A stretch of 64,000 nucleotides of DNA from Marifrigoribacter sp965178585 (GTDB taxonomy: Bacteria; Bacteroidota; Bacteroidia; Flavobacteriales; Flavobacteriaceae), in contig OZ238267.1 in the NCBI GenBank assembly GCA_965178585.1, positions 1 to 64,000 of the forward strand, given 5' to 3'. The notes under the pieces were generated by a model. The model was not told the DNA's origin, searched no databases, and worked only from the letters and a program-made list of their open reading frames with translations. Positions within the stretch are counted from its first letter, which is position 1. Each line of letters opens with the position of its first letter. Positions 1 to 8,851 of the stretch are shown here, in pieces. The translations under genes were made by a program, and so were the position numbers.

Positions 1-168
1 ATCGCGGGAGTATTAGTAGGTTTTGGAGCTAGGTATGCAGGAGGTTGTACTTCTGGACACGCAATAGTTGGCTTAAGTAATTTAGAACTTCCATCATTAG
101 TATCAGTAATTGGTTTTTTTATTGGAGGTCTAATTATGACTTGGCTCATTTTACCATTAATCTTTTAA
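1..168 (+). CDS. YeeE/YedE family sulfur-compound transporter, C-terminal part (cut by window edge)
   Basis: This is an open frame from the first base to TAA at 166-168, with no start inside the window. The 55 visible residues contain the family signature RYAGGCTSGHAIVG, with the conserved Cys, followed by a hydrophobic membrane segment. YeeE/YedE (PmpA/TsuA-like) proteins move thiosulfate or other small sulfur species across the inner membrane. The next gene is its usual partner half, so the pair resembles PmpA-PmpB. The promoter of this operon, which probably also serves soeBC and soeA, lies left of the window. Confidence 0.85.
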   Translation: MAGVLVGFGARYAGGCTSGHAIVGLSNLELPSLVSVIGFFIGGLIMTWLILPLIF

Positions 169-178
169 ATCTAAGAAT

Positions 179-589
179 ATGAAAAATATAAAATTTTTAT
201 TTTTTGGCATTCTCTTCGGAATTATTCTTAGTAAAGCTGAAGTAGTGTCTTGGTACCGTATTTACGAAATGTTTAAGTTTCAATCCTTTCATATGTATGG
301 AGTTATTGGAACTGCTGTAATTACAGGAGTGATATTATTCTATTTTTTTAGAAAAGGAACCATAAAAACTCATTTAGGTAAACAAATTGAAATAGAACCT
401 AAAAAGAGAGGATATCGAAATATTATTGGAGGAATTATTTTTGGCTTAGGTTGGGCTTTAGCAGGAGCTTGCCCAGGGCCTATGTTTATCCTATTAGGAA
501 GAGGAGTTCTTGCTATTGTAGTTGTGATTTTTGGAAGTCTTTTAGGAGCCTTTTTATATCACGCAATCAAAGGAAAGATCCCTCATTAA
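179..589 (+). CDS. YeeE/YedE family (DUF6691/PmpB-like) sulfur-compound transporter half
   Basis: A 136-residue inner-membrane protein with about four hydrophobic segments. It carries the second YeeE/YedE signature, GACPGPMFILLG, near residue 97; the Cys of this motif is the one thought to touch the sulfur substrate in this family. It starts 10 bp after the partial partner gene, so the two halves are probably made together and form one transporter. The soeBC gene follows after 53 bp that contain a small AGCTAT/ATAGCT hairpin (about 603-616) but no clear terminator, suggesting one transcription unit. The exact substrate (thiosulfate, sulfide, sulfite) cannot be read from sequence. Confidence 0.85.
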   Translation: MKNIKFLFFGILFGIILSKAEVVSWYRIYEMFKFQSFHMYGVIGTAVITGVILFYFFRKGTIKTHLGKQIEIEPKKRGYRNIIGGIIFGLGWALAGACPGPMFILLGRGVLAIVVVIFGSLLGAFLYHAIKGKIPH

Positions 590-642
590 AAGGAAAGAAT
601 TATAGCTATCATAGCTTATAAAATATAACTTAAATCAAACTA

Positions 643-2259
643 ATGAAGTACGGCTTTATTATAGATAACAGAAAATGTATAGGCTGTCACGCTTGTACCA
701 CTGCCTGTAAATCGGAACACGATGTACCTGTTGGAGTAAACAGAACGTATGTTAAGCAAGTTGAAAAAGGAGAATTTCCAGATACTCGAAGGATTTTTTC
801 TGTAATGCGATGTAATCATTGTACAGATGCACCATGTGTTACTATCTGTCCAGTAGAAGCATTGTATACTCGTGAAGATGGAATTGTAGATTTTGACAAT
901 AATCGTTGTATTGGATGTAAATCTTGTATGCAGGCATGTCCATACGATGCACTGTATATAGATCCAGATACCAGTACAGCAGCGAAATGTAATTATTGTG
1001 CTCATAGAGTAGATGTGGGAAGAGAACCCGCTTGTGTTACCGTATGTCCAGAACACGCAATTATTGCAGGAGATATGGAAAACCCAACTACCGAAATAGC
1101 TCATTTATTAGCTAGGCAGCAAGTAAAGGTTAGAAAACCTGAAAAAGGCACCAATCCAAATCTATTTTATATCGATGGAGATGAAGCATCCTTAAATCCT
1201 GAAGCTACAGATAAATCTGGACCAGGATTATGGAATTCTCAAGCTCGTGGAGTTGGTCATTTTGCAAAAGCAGCTGAAAAAATGATGAACACTAATGATG
1301 ATATCGATTTATTACAAATGACTATCGATAACGAAGTTGAAGCAGCTTATCAGAAAAAAGATAACAAGAACCCTAATTATATAGATGTGCTTTCAGGAAA
1401 AGCAAGAAGAGTATACGATACTCCAGATAAAGGTATTCTTTGGGGATGGGAAGTTTCCGCTTATGTTTTTACAAAAGCAATAGCTGCTGGAGCCTTTTTA
1501 ATTCCATTTATAGCAATGCTATTAGGTTATGAATTATCTGATACAACTAAATTATGGTCAGCAGGAATCTCATTAGTTTTCTTAGGATTAACAGGATTGT
1601 TCTTGGTTATGGATTTAGACAGACCTGATCGATTCCTAAATGTTTTATTAAGACCACAATGGAATTCCTGGTTAGTTAAAGGAGGATATACTATTACCAT
1701 TTTTGGTTTATTAGTAACTATATGGGGAGTAATGACTTATTTTAACATACAAACTGGTGAAACTATTTTACTTTGGGTTACTGCATTATTTGCTGTACTA
1801 TTAGCAGTTTATACCGCTTTCTTATTTGCTCAAGCAAAAGGACGTGATTTCTGGCAAAGCCCATCTTTAGCTTTACATATGTTGGTTCATAGTGTTATGG
1901 CTGGAGCAGCAATATTTGCTTTAGTAATATTAGTTTCAGGAAACGAAAACTGGATGTCAATTTTAGGAATGGTAATGATCATTGCATTATCTGTTAATCT
2001 TTTTACTATGATTACAGAATTAACAATAACGCATCCTAGTACCTCAGCACATACTGTTGTAAAAATGATCACTAAAGGAAGATATAAAAATCTTTTCTGG
2101 ATTGGTGTTGTATTAATAGGAAATGTATTGCCTTTAGTTTTATTGATTTTATTACCAAGTACAACTATGTTAGCAATTGCAGCAGTTTTAATATTAATTG
2201 GAATTTACACAACTGAAAAAATTTGGGTAGAAGCTCCTCAAAGAGTTCCACTAGCTTAA
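643..2259 (+). CDS. soeBC: Fused iron-sulfur / NrfD-like membrane subunit of sulfite-dehydrogenase-type molybdoenzyme (SoeB-SoeC fusion)
   Basis: A 538-residue protein. Residues 1-190 are a DmsB/PsrB-type electron-transfer domain with four Cys groups: C12-C15-C18-C22, C57-C60-C65-C69, C89-C92-C95-C99 and C116-C119-C131-C135. These should bind four [4Fe-4S] clusters. Residues 190-265 form a polar linker. Residues 265-538 hold about eight hydrophobic segments of the DmsC/NrfD quinone-reacting type. In SoeABC these subunits are separate; here they are one chain. No export signal precedes the Fe-S part, so it should face the cytoplasm. The catalytic subunit starts 12 bp downstream. Sulfite oxidation to the quinone pool is inferred from the context of sulfide oxidation genes; a polysulfide or other sulfur oxyanion enzyme is the alternative. 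Confidence 0.8.
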   Translation: MKYGFIIDNRKCIGCHACTTACKSEHDVPVGVNRTYVKQVEKGEFPDTRRIFSVMRCNHCTDAPCVTICPVEALYTREDGIVDFDNNRCIGCKSCMQACPYDALYIDPDTSTAAKCNYCAHRVDVGREPACVTVCPEHAIIAGDMENPTTEIAHLLARQQVKVRKPEKGTNPNLFYIDGDEASLNPEATDKSGPGLWNSQARGVGHFAKAAEKMMNTNDDIDLLQMTIDNEVEAAYQKKDNKNPNYIDVLSGKARRVYDTPDKGILWGWEVSAYVFTKAIAAGAFLIPFIAMLLGYELSDTTKLWSAGISLVFLGLTGLFLVMDLDRPDRFLNVLLRPQWNSWLVKGGYTITIFGLLVTIWGVMTYFNIQTGETILLWVTALFAVLLAVYTAFLFAQAKGRDFWQSPSLALHMLVHSVMAGAAIFALVILVSGNENWMSILGMVMIIALSVNLFTMITELTITHPSTSAHTVVKMITKGRYKNLFWIGVVLIGNVLPLVLLILLPSTTMLAIAAVLILIGIYTTEKIWVEAPQRVPLA

Positions 2260-2271
2260 AAATGAATTAAA

Positions 2272-5163
2272 ATGGGATACAAAAAAGCATCATTTATAGA
2301 AGGGTTAGCAGAAAAAATTGGACTAATTCCTAATCTCCACAAAGAAAAATATCAAGAATTTGACGGTGATATGCGTCAATTTTCAGATGAGGAAGTTGCT
2401 CAGATGTACGAAAACTTTCCTCCTCCAGAAAAATGGGATAATTGGGTAGAATACGACCCTAAAGTATGGCCGAAGAAGAAAAAAACTACCTATCAAATTG
2501 TACCAACTACTTGTTTTAACTGTGAGAGTGCATGTGGCTTAACAGCATTTATTGACAAAGAAACACAAGAAGTTAAAAAATTTGAAGGAAACCCACACCA
2601 TCCAGGTAGTAGAGGTAGAAACTGTGCGAAAGGTCCAGCAACTATAAATCAAATTACAGATCCCGATAGAATATTATTCCCTTTAAAAAGAAAAGGGAAA
2701 AGAGGAGATGGTGAGTGGGAACGTGTTACTTGGGATGATGCATTAGATACCATTGCTGCTCGAATAAGAAAAGCGATTAAAGAAGATCGTCACAATGAGA
2801 TAGCATATCATGTAGGTCGTCCTGGTCACGAAAAATTTATGAATTGGATTCTCCAAGGTTGGGGAATCGATGGTCATAATTCACATACCAATATCTGTTC
2901 TTCAGGAGCTAGATTTGGATATAACATTTGGTATGGGTATGATAGACCTTCACCAGATCATGCCAATGCAAAATTCATTTTATTGATTTCTGCTCATTTA
3001 GAGTCGGGACATTATTTTAACCCTCATGCGCAACGTATTATAGAAGGGAAAATGAAGGGAGCTAAACTGGCTACCATGGATCCTCGATTATCAAATACTG
3101 CATCCATGTCTGATTATTGGATGCCAACTTATCCCGGCACAGAGGCTGCAGTATTGTTAGCAATGGCTCTAATAATTTTAGAAGAAGGCCTGTATAATAG
3201 AGAATATCTTGAGAACTGGACTAACTGGCAAGAATATTTAAAAGCATTACATTCTGATAAAGAAGTGGTTTTCGAAAACTACATCACTGCAATGATTGAG
3301 GAATATAAAGAATTTACACCAGAATATGCTGAAAAAGAATCGGGTGTAAAAGCGGAAACGATTGTTGAAATAGCCCGGTTAATAGGTGATGCAGGAGAAC
3401 GTTTTGCATCTCATAACTGGCGTGCTGCTGGAGCATCCAACCTTGGTGGCTGGGGAGTTGCTCGTTGTTTACATTTCTTAACTGTTTTAACTGGAGCAGT
3501 AGGTGCAAAGGGAGGAACCTCTCCAAATTCTTGGAATAAATTTAGTCCTACTCAGCCTAATCCACCAAAACCTCAAAAGAAATGGAATGAACTTCATTTT
3601 CCAAAAGAATATCCGCTAGCATTTTTTGAAATGAGTCAATTATTACCTCATTTCTTAAAAGAAGGAAGAGGAAAAATGGATGTCTATTTTTCAAGAGTAT
3701 TTAATCCTGTCTGGACGTATCCTGATGGATTCACTTGGATGGAAATGTTTCAAGATGAAGATAAATTTGGTATTCATGCGGCATTAACTCCAACTTGGAA
3801 TGAAACTGCTTTTTATGCAGATTTTGTACTTCCTATGGGACTAGCTTCAGAACGACATGATATTAATTCTTATGCAACACACGGAGGAACATGGGTAGCA
3901 TTTAGACAACCAGTTTTAAGAGAAGCTGCTAGAAGAAACGGAAAAGATGTTGAATTTACCTATGAAGCAAATCCAGGAGAAGTTTGGGAAGAAGATGAAT
4001 TTTGGATTGAATTATCATGGAGAATCGACCCAGACGGAAGTATGGGAATACGAAAGCATTTCGAATCTCCTTATAGACCTGGAGAAAAAATAAAAATTGG
4101 TGAATACTATCAATATATTTTTGAACGTGTACCAGGATTACCTAAAGCTGCTAAAAAAGAAGGGATTTCTGAATTAGAGTATATGCAGAAATACGGTTCT
4201 TTTGAAATTGAAAAAGGAGAATCCTATAAAAAGAATGAAACCCTGTTAACTAAAGAACAATTAGAAGGTTCTGTAGTAGATCCGGTAAATGATGTGGTTC
4301 GTAAAAACGGAAAAGACATTGGGGTAATGATTAATGGAACAGCAATGCTTGGTTTCCCTACTCCTTCTCGTAAAAACGAATTCTATTCACAAACTATGGT
4401 CGATTGGAAATGGCCAGAATATGCTGTTCCACAATATCTTAAAAGTCATATCCATAATGACAACTTAGACAAATCGAAAGGAGAATATGTGTTAGTTCCT
4501 ACTTTTAGGTTACCAACTTTAATTCATTCCCGATCTGGTAATGCTAAATGGTTAGTAGAAATTTCTAATCGAAATCCTATTTGGATGCATCCAGATGATG
4601 CTGCAAAATGGGGGTTCAAAACTGGTGATCTCGTTAAAATGAATACTGACATTGGATATTTTATAGATAAAGTTTGGGTTACTCAAGGAATGAAACCTGG
4701 AGTAGTAGCTTGTTCGCACCATATTGGGAGATGGAGAAGACCTCAAGATAAAATAGGAAACCGTTGGGCTACCAATACAGTTAACATTGAAGGAAATGGT
4801 AAAGGTGGTTGGAAAATGAATACAATTTCTGGGGTTAAACCTTTTGAGTCTCACGATAAAGACTCTAAACGAATCTTCTGGAAAGATGGAGGTGTACATC
4901 AAAATATAACTCACGCTGTTCATCCAGATCCAATTAGTGGAATGCATTGTTGGCATCAAAGAGTTCGTATTGAAAAACCAGAAGCCGGAGAGAATTATGG
5001 GGATATATTTGTTGATACTAACAAGTCTCACGAAATATATAAAGAATGGTTGTCAATGACTCGCCCTGCTCCTGGTCCTAATGGAGAGCGAAGACCACTT
5101 TGGTTTAAAAGAGCTTTTACTCCAGATAAATCAACTTATTATATCAACCCAAAAGATGAATAA
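2272..5163 (+). CDS. soeA: Molybdopterin oxidoreductase catalytic subunit, sulfite dehydrogenase type (SoeA-like)
   Basis: A 963-residue molybdo-bis(MGD) protein of the DMSO-reductase superfamily. The N-terminal [4Fe-4S] motif is C81-x2-C84-x3-C88-x29-C118. A Cys in NICSSGAR (C209) is at the usual place of the molybdenum ligand. The C-terminal part from about residue 740 is the dinucleotide-binding domain. There is no Tat signal, so the enzyme stays in the cytoplasm, as known for SoeA and unlike PsrA/PhsA. Length is close to SoeA of purple sulfur bacteria. It pairs with the upstream fused Fe-S/membrane subunit and is followed by a strong terminator. The predicted reaction is sulfite + H2O to sulfate with electrons to quinone. 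Substrate assignment is by context. Confidence 0.75.
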   Translation: MGYKKASFIEGLAEKIGLIPNLHKEKYQEFDGDMRQFSDEEVAQMYENFPPPEKWDNWVEYDPKVWPKKKKTTYQIVPTTCFNCESACGLTAFIDKETQEVKKFEGNPHHPGSRGRNCAKGPATINQITDPDRILFPLKRKGKRGDGEWERVTWDDALDTIAARIRKAIKEDRHNEIAYHVGRPGHEKFMNWILQGWGIDGHNSHTNICSSGARFGYNIWYGYDRPSPDHANAKFILLISAHLESGHYFNPHAQRIIEGKMKGAKLATMDPRLSNTASMSDYWMPTYPGTEAAVLLAMALIILEEGLYNREYLENWTNWQEYLKALHSDKEVVFENYITAMIEEYKEFTPEYAEKESGVKAETIVEIARLIGDAGERFASHNWRAAGASNLGGWGVARCLHFLTVLTGAVGAKGGTSPNSWNKFSPTQPNPPKPQKKWNELHFPKEYPLAFFEMSQLLPHFLKEGRGKMDVYFSRVFNPVWTYPDGFTWMEMFQDEDKFGIHAALTPTWNETAFYADFVLPMGLASERHDINSYATHGGTWVAFRQPVLREAARRNGKDVEFTYEANPGEVWEEDEFWIELSWRIDPDGSMGIRKHFESPYRPGEKIKIGEYYQYIFERVPGLPKAAKKEGISELEYMQKYGSFEIEKGESYKKNETLLTKEQLEGSVVDPVNDVVRKNGKDIGVMINGTAMLGFPTPSRKNEFYSQTMVDWKWPEYAVPQYLKSHIHNDNLDKSKGEYVLVPTFRLPTLIHSRSGNAKWLVEISNRNPIWMHPDDAAKWGFKTGDLVKMNTDIGYFIDKVWVTQGMKPGVVACSHHIGRWRRPQDKIGNRWATNTVNIEGNGKGGWKMNTISGVKPFESHDKDSKRIFWKDGGVHQNITHAVHPDPISGMHCWHQRVRIEKPEAGENYGDIFVDTNKSHEIYKEWLSMTRPAPGPNGERRPLWFKRAFTPDKSTYYINPKDE

Positions 5164-5167
5164 ATAA

Positions 5168-5200
5168 TTGAGATTCCTAAAATTTTAGGAATCTCAATTT
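5168..5200 (+). terminator. Intrinsic terminator after soeA
   Basis: A perfect 15-bp inverted repeat with no spacer (5168-5182 against 5183-5197; arm TTGAGATTCCTAAAA), followed by TTT. It starts 5 bp after the soeA stop and separates the soe operon from the SulP genes. Confidence 0.85.
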
Positions 5201-5223
5201 ATTTGAATTCCTTACATTTATAG

Positions 5224-6942
5224 ATGCTTTCAAAAGTTTTCCCATTTCTTACTTGGCTGCCATTAGCAAAAAAATCTTGGAAAGATGATTTAATAGCAGG
5301 AATAACAGGAACCATTATAGTAATTCCTCAAGCAGTTGCATTTGCAATGATTGCTGGTTTACCTCCAATTTATGGGTTTTATACGGCTATGATTACTCCA
5401 ATTGTCGCAGCATTATTTGGGTCTTCTTATCACTTAATTTCTGGTCCTACTACTGCAATATCTATTGTTGTTTATTCAACATTAATAAAATTTGTCAATC
5501 CTGAAACCGATTTAGAAGCTTTTGTATCTCTAGCATTAGTTCTTACCTTTTTAGCAGGGTTTTTTCAGTTTGCTATGGGTTTATTGAAAATGGGAAAATT
5601 GGTGAATTTTGTTTCACATTCTGTTGTAATAGGGTTTACGGCTGGAGCAGGAATACTAATAGCCTTTAAACAATTGAAACACGTATTTGGAATTGAAGTA
5701 CCTCAGGGAAGTACTATTTTAGAAATTGTTGTTTATATAAGTAAACACATTTCTGAAACCAATTGGTATGTTTTTATTGTTGCTTTTGGAACTTTGGTAA
5801 TCGCTTTAATAATAAAGCTATTAATAAAACCTTTATCTAGATACTATATGCTTATAGCCTTAGTATTAGGAAGCGTTTTTTCAATTTGGTTAGGAGGAGA
5901 AGCTATGGGAATAAAAACTGTTGGAGATATCCCTTCCAACCTTCCTCCTTTTAGGATTCCAGATTTATCCTATTCTAATGTGCAAGCTTTAAGCTCTGGT
6001 GCAATGACACTCGCTCTTTTAGGTTTAATTGAAGCCGTTGCAATTGGAAGATCTATAGCATTGAAAACACATCAAAAAATAGATGGAAATCAGGAGTTTA
6101 TTGGTCAAGGTTTATCAAACCTAGCCGCAAGTTTCTTTTCAAGTTATGCAGGTTCAGGTTCATTTACTCGTTCTGGAGTAAACTATCAAGCGGGAGCAAA
6201 AACACCTATGTCTGCTATTTTTGCATCTTTATTTTTAATGATTGTCCTTTTACTTTTTGCAAAATATGCTTCTTTTTTACCAAAAGCAGCAATGGGAGGA
6301 ATCATATTATTAGTGGGTTATAATTTAATAGATTTTCATCATATTAAACAAGTATTTGTTAGTAGCGGAAGGGAGTTAATTGTTTTAATAATCACTCTAT
6401 TAGGGACATTGTTTTTCGATTTAGAGTTTGCTTTATTAGCTGGTATTTTTACTTCTTTTTTCTTTTATATGGAACGTACCTCAAAACCCAATATAGCAAC
6501 ACTTGCCTTAGATAATAAAAAAAGGCTTATCAATAAAATGCGAGATAAAGAAGCTAATGAGTGTTCAAGCATTAAGATTTTAAGAATAGACGGATCTTTA
6601 TATTTTGGATCTATTGATAAAATTTCTGACTATTTATCTAATTTATATGATGAAAATGAATACCAATATGTGTTAATCGCTGCAGATGGAATTAATTTTA
6701 TTGATCTTGCAGCAGCCGAATGGTTAAGTGTCGAAATACAAAAATGGCAAGAACATAGAGGTGGAATTTACATTGCGGGTCTAAAAATGGTGAGTCAAGA
6801 TGTTTTGATAAAAGGTGGCTTTATTGATAAAATTGGAAAAAGCATTTTCTTTATTGATAAAAAAGAAGCGATTTCAAAAATCCACGAAAAAATCGAAATT
6901 CCTTGTAAAAACAAAGCATTCAAAGAATGTGAAGCAAAATAG
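5224..6942 (+). CDS. SulP family inorganic anion (sulfate) transporter with STAS domain, copy 1
   Basis: A 572-residue protein. Residues 1-415 are the multi-helix SulP membrane domain, with the early IPQAVAFAMIAGLPPIYGFYTA signature and the SGSFTRSGVNYQAGAKT segment near 315-332. Residues 440-560 form a cytoplasmic STAS domain (DGINFIDLAAAEWLSVEI). The family exchanges or cotransports sulfate, bicarbonate and related anions. It lies between the sulfite-oxidising enzyme and a second SulP gene, so handling of sulfate or sulfite is likely, but the direction cannot be judged from sequence. A TACATTTA element at 5213-5220 is too close to the start to be a convincing promoter. Confidence 0.88.
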   Translation: MLSKVFPFLTWLPLAKKSWKDDLIAGITGTIIVIPQAVAFAMIAGLPPIYGFYTAMITPIVAALFGSSYHLISGPTTAISIVVYSTLIKFVNPETDLEAFVSLALVLTFLAGFFQFAMGLLKMGKLVNFVSHSVVIGFTAGAGILIAFKQLKHVFGIEVPQGSTILEIVVYISKHISETNWYVFIVAFGTLVIALIIKLLIKPLSRYYMLIALVLGSVFSIWLGGEAMGIKTVGDIPSNLPPFRIPDLSYSNVQALSSGAMTLALLGLIEAVAIGRSIALKTHQKIDGNQEFIGQGLSNLAASFFSSYAGSGSFTRSGVNYQAGAKTPMSAIFASLFLMIVLLLFAKYASFLPKAAMGGIILLVGYNLIDFHHIKQVFVSSGRELIVLIITLLGTLFFDLEFALLAGIFTSFFFYMERTSKPNIATLALDNKKRLINKMRDKEANECSSIKILRIDGSLYFGSIDKISDYLSNLYDENEYQYVLIAADGINFIDLAAAEWLSVEIQKWQEHRGGIYIAGLKMVSQDVLIKGGFIDKIGKSIFFIDKKEAISKIHEKIEIPCKNKAFKECEAK

Positions 6943-6954
6943 GAACCATGTATT

Positions 6955-6998
6955 GTACTAAATGTTACAATATATACAATTAGTATTACTTACTTTTG
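6955..6998 (+). promoter_or_regulatory. Class II Crp/Fnr-type promoter of second SulP gene
   Basis: The dyad GTACT-AAAT-GTTAC (6955-6968) sits inside the longer symmetric TTGTA...TACAA frame. The -7 element TACTTTTG (6991-6998) matches TAnnTTTG fully. The dyad centre lies 36.5 bp before the last base of the -7 element, the same distance as in nine other promoters of this window. The left half-site differs from GTAAC at two positions. Confidence 0.7.
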
Positions 6999-7029
6999 TA
7001 TTTCAAAACCTATCTTTTTATAGTTACCT

Positions 7030-8772
7030 ATGAATTTAAATAGAATTCTTCCCATACTAGATTGGCTTCCAAATTATAAAAAAGAATGGCTTAAAGGTGA
7101 TCTTGCCGCTGGTTTAACAGTGGGAATCATGTTAATACCTCAAGGAATTGCTTATGCACTTATTGCAGGACTACCTCCTATTTACGGACTTTATACCGCA
7201 TTAATACCACAAATTGTTTATGCAATTTTTGGAACTTCTCGGCAATTAGCTGTAGGTCCTGTTGCAATGGATTCATTAATTGTTGCAGCTGGAGTTGCAA
7301 CTTTAGCAGAAGTGGGTTCTGAACACTTTATAGAATTTGCTATTATGCTTGCTTTTATTATGGGATTGCTTCAAATACTCTTTGGAGTTTTTAGATTAGG
7401 ATTTATTGTTAATTTTTTATCTAAACCTGTTATCAGTGGATTTACATCTGCTGCTGCATTAATTATCGGTTTTAGTCAATTAAATAATTTATTAGGAATA
7501 CAATTAGAAAGAAACAATAAACTTCAAAATTTATTCCTTGATGCCTACCATCACATCCATGAAATTCATTGGTTAACATTTGTAATAGGAGCATTATCAA
7601 TCATTAGTATTATTTTAATTAAAAAATATTTAAAAAAAATACCCGCAGCTTTAATCGTAGTGGTAATTTCTATAATAATTGGGAAAATTTTTCATTTAGA
7701 TCAATTAGGGGTATCTATTATTGGTGATATTCCAGAAGGGTTACCAGATTTTAGAGTTCCTGCGTTTGATAAAAAAATAGTATTAGATTTATTTCCTATA
7801 GCTTTAACCTTATCTTTTATAGCTTTTTTAGAAGCTATATCTGTGGCAAAAGCAATAGAAGCAAATCATCCGGAATATAGGGTCAATCCAAATCAAGAAC
7901 TTATAGCTTTGGGAATGGGAAATTTTATTGGATCCTTTTTCCAAACCTATCCAGCAACTGGAGGTTTTTCAAGAACTGCTGTTAATGAACAGTCCGAAGC
8001 TAAAACCCCATTAGCCTCTTTAATTTCAGCAGCTATAATAGCCTTAACATTACTTTTTTTAACTCCTGTTTTTTATTATTTGCCTAAAGCTGTTTTAGCA
8101 GCAATAATTATGGTAGCTGTTTTTGGATTGCTAGATTTTTCGATTCCTAAGCAATTATTAAAGTTTTCAAAAAGAGATTTAGTGATACTAAATGTAACAT
8201 TATTAGTTACTGCTACAGTTGGTATAAAAGAAGGAATTTTTATAGGTGTTGTTCTTTCCCTAATAATGCTTATTTACAAAAGTACCAAACCACATATTGC
8301 AATTTTAGGAAAAGTACCTAACACTCATTTTTATCGAAATCGAAAGCGATTTAAAGATGTAGAAATTCATAATGAAATTTTAATTATACGTTTTGACGCT
8401 CAATTACATTTTGCTAATACAACGTATTTTAAAGATAAGCTTCAAGAGTTTTCAATCTATAAAGGAGAGGAATTAAAGCTATTAATTATTGATGGAGAAA
8501 GTATTAACAGTCTAGATAGTAGTGCAATTTATGCATTAATCGAAATTTTAGATTACTTTAACAGAAAGAAAGTAACCATTGCTTTTACAGGTTTAAAAGG
8601 TCCCGTAAGAGATAAAATGATTAAGTCTGGGTTTATGGAAAAAGCCAATGAAGACCTGTTTTTTATGAGTATTCAAGAGGCTGTAGATTGGTATCACACT
8701 GGTTTTCAGCAAGAGAAATTTCATAAATATATAAAACAAGAAAGCGCAAAAAAATCATTATTCAATAGATAA
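7030..8772 (+). CDS. SulP family inorganic anion (sulfate) transporter with STAS domain, copy 2
   Basis: A 580-residue SulP protein with the same layout as its neighbour: a membrane domain with IPQGIAYALIAGLPPIYGLYTA near the N-terminus and a C-terminal STAS domain from about residue 440 (LIIDGESINSLDSSAIYALIE). The two copies are clearly diverged, so this is not a recent duplication. Unlike copy 1 it has its own class II GTAAC-type promoter, which puts it in the same regulon as the SQR and persulfide genes. It ends at the base before the operator of the next gene. Likely moves sulfate or sulfite; direction unknown. Confidence 0.88.
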   Translation: MNLNRILPILDWLPNYKKEWLKGDLAAGLTVGIMLIPQGIAYALIAGLPPIYGLYTALIPQIVYAIFGTSRQLAVGPVAMDSLIVAAGVATLAEVGSEHFIEFAIMLAFIMGLLQILFGVFRLGFIVNFLSKPVISGFTSAAALIIGFSQLNNLLGIQLERNNKLQNLFLDAYHHIHEIHWLTFVIGALSIISIILIKKYLKKIPAALIVVVISIIIGKIFHLDQLGVSIIGDIPEGLPDFRVPAFDKKIVLDLFPIALTLSFIAFLEAISVAKAIEANHPEYRVNPNQELIALGMGNFIGSFFQTYPATGGFSRTAVNEQSEAKTPLASLISAAIIALTLLFLTPVFYYLPKAVLAAIIMVAVFGLLDFSIPKQLLKFSKRDLVILNVTLLVTATVGIKEGIFIGVVLSLIMLIYKSTKPHIAILGKVPNTHFYRNRKRFKDVEIHNEILIIRFDAQLHFANTTYFKDKLQEFSIYKGEELKLLIIDGESINSLDSSAIYALIEILDYFNRKKVTIAFTGLKGPVRDKMIKSGFMEKANEDLFFMSIQEAVDWYHTGFQQEKFHKYIKQESAKKSLFNR

Positions 8773-8773
8773 T

Positions 8774-8817
8774 GTAACAAAAGTTACTTTGTTCAATATC
8801 AAAAAATTATAGTTTAG
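8774..8817 (+). promoter_or_regulatory. Class II Crp/Fnr-type promoter of MBL/rhodanese gene
   Basis: A perfect dyad GTAAC-AAAA-GTTAC (8774-8787) begins two bases after the SulP stop codon. A -7 element TAGTTTAG (8810-8817, one mismatch to TAnnTTTG) ends 36.5 bp after the dyad centre. Confidence 0.75.
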
Positions 8818-8851
8818 CAACATATTATTAACATTTAAGAAAGTAGAAAAG

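Noticed and set aside
599..620. AGCTAT/ATAGCT hairpin before soeBC as a terminator or operator
   Set aside because: The stem is short and AT-rich, without a T-run, and without a -7 element at the shared distance; it is more likely chance in an operon gap.
2272..5163. SoeA-like subunit as part of alternative complex III
   Set aside because: It has a complete N-terminal [4Fe-4S] motif and a molybdenum-ligand Cys, which ActB lacks, and there is no ActA or ActE gene next to it.
5168..5200. The perfect palindrome after soeA as an operator for the first SulP gene
   Set aside because: It has no N4 spacer and no GTAAC/TGAT half-sites, its centre does not fit the shared distance to TACATTTA (5213-5220), and position and following T-residues fit a terminator.
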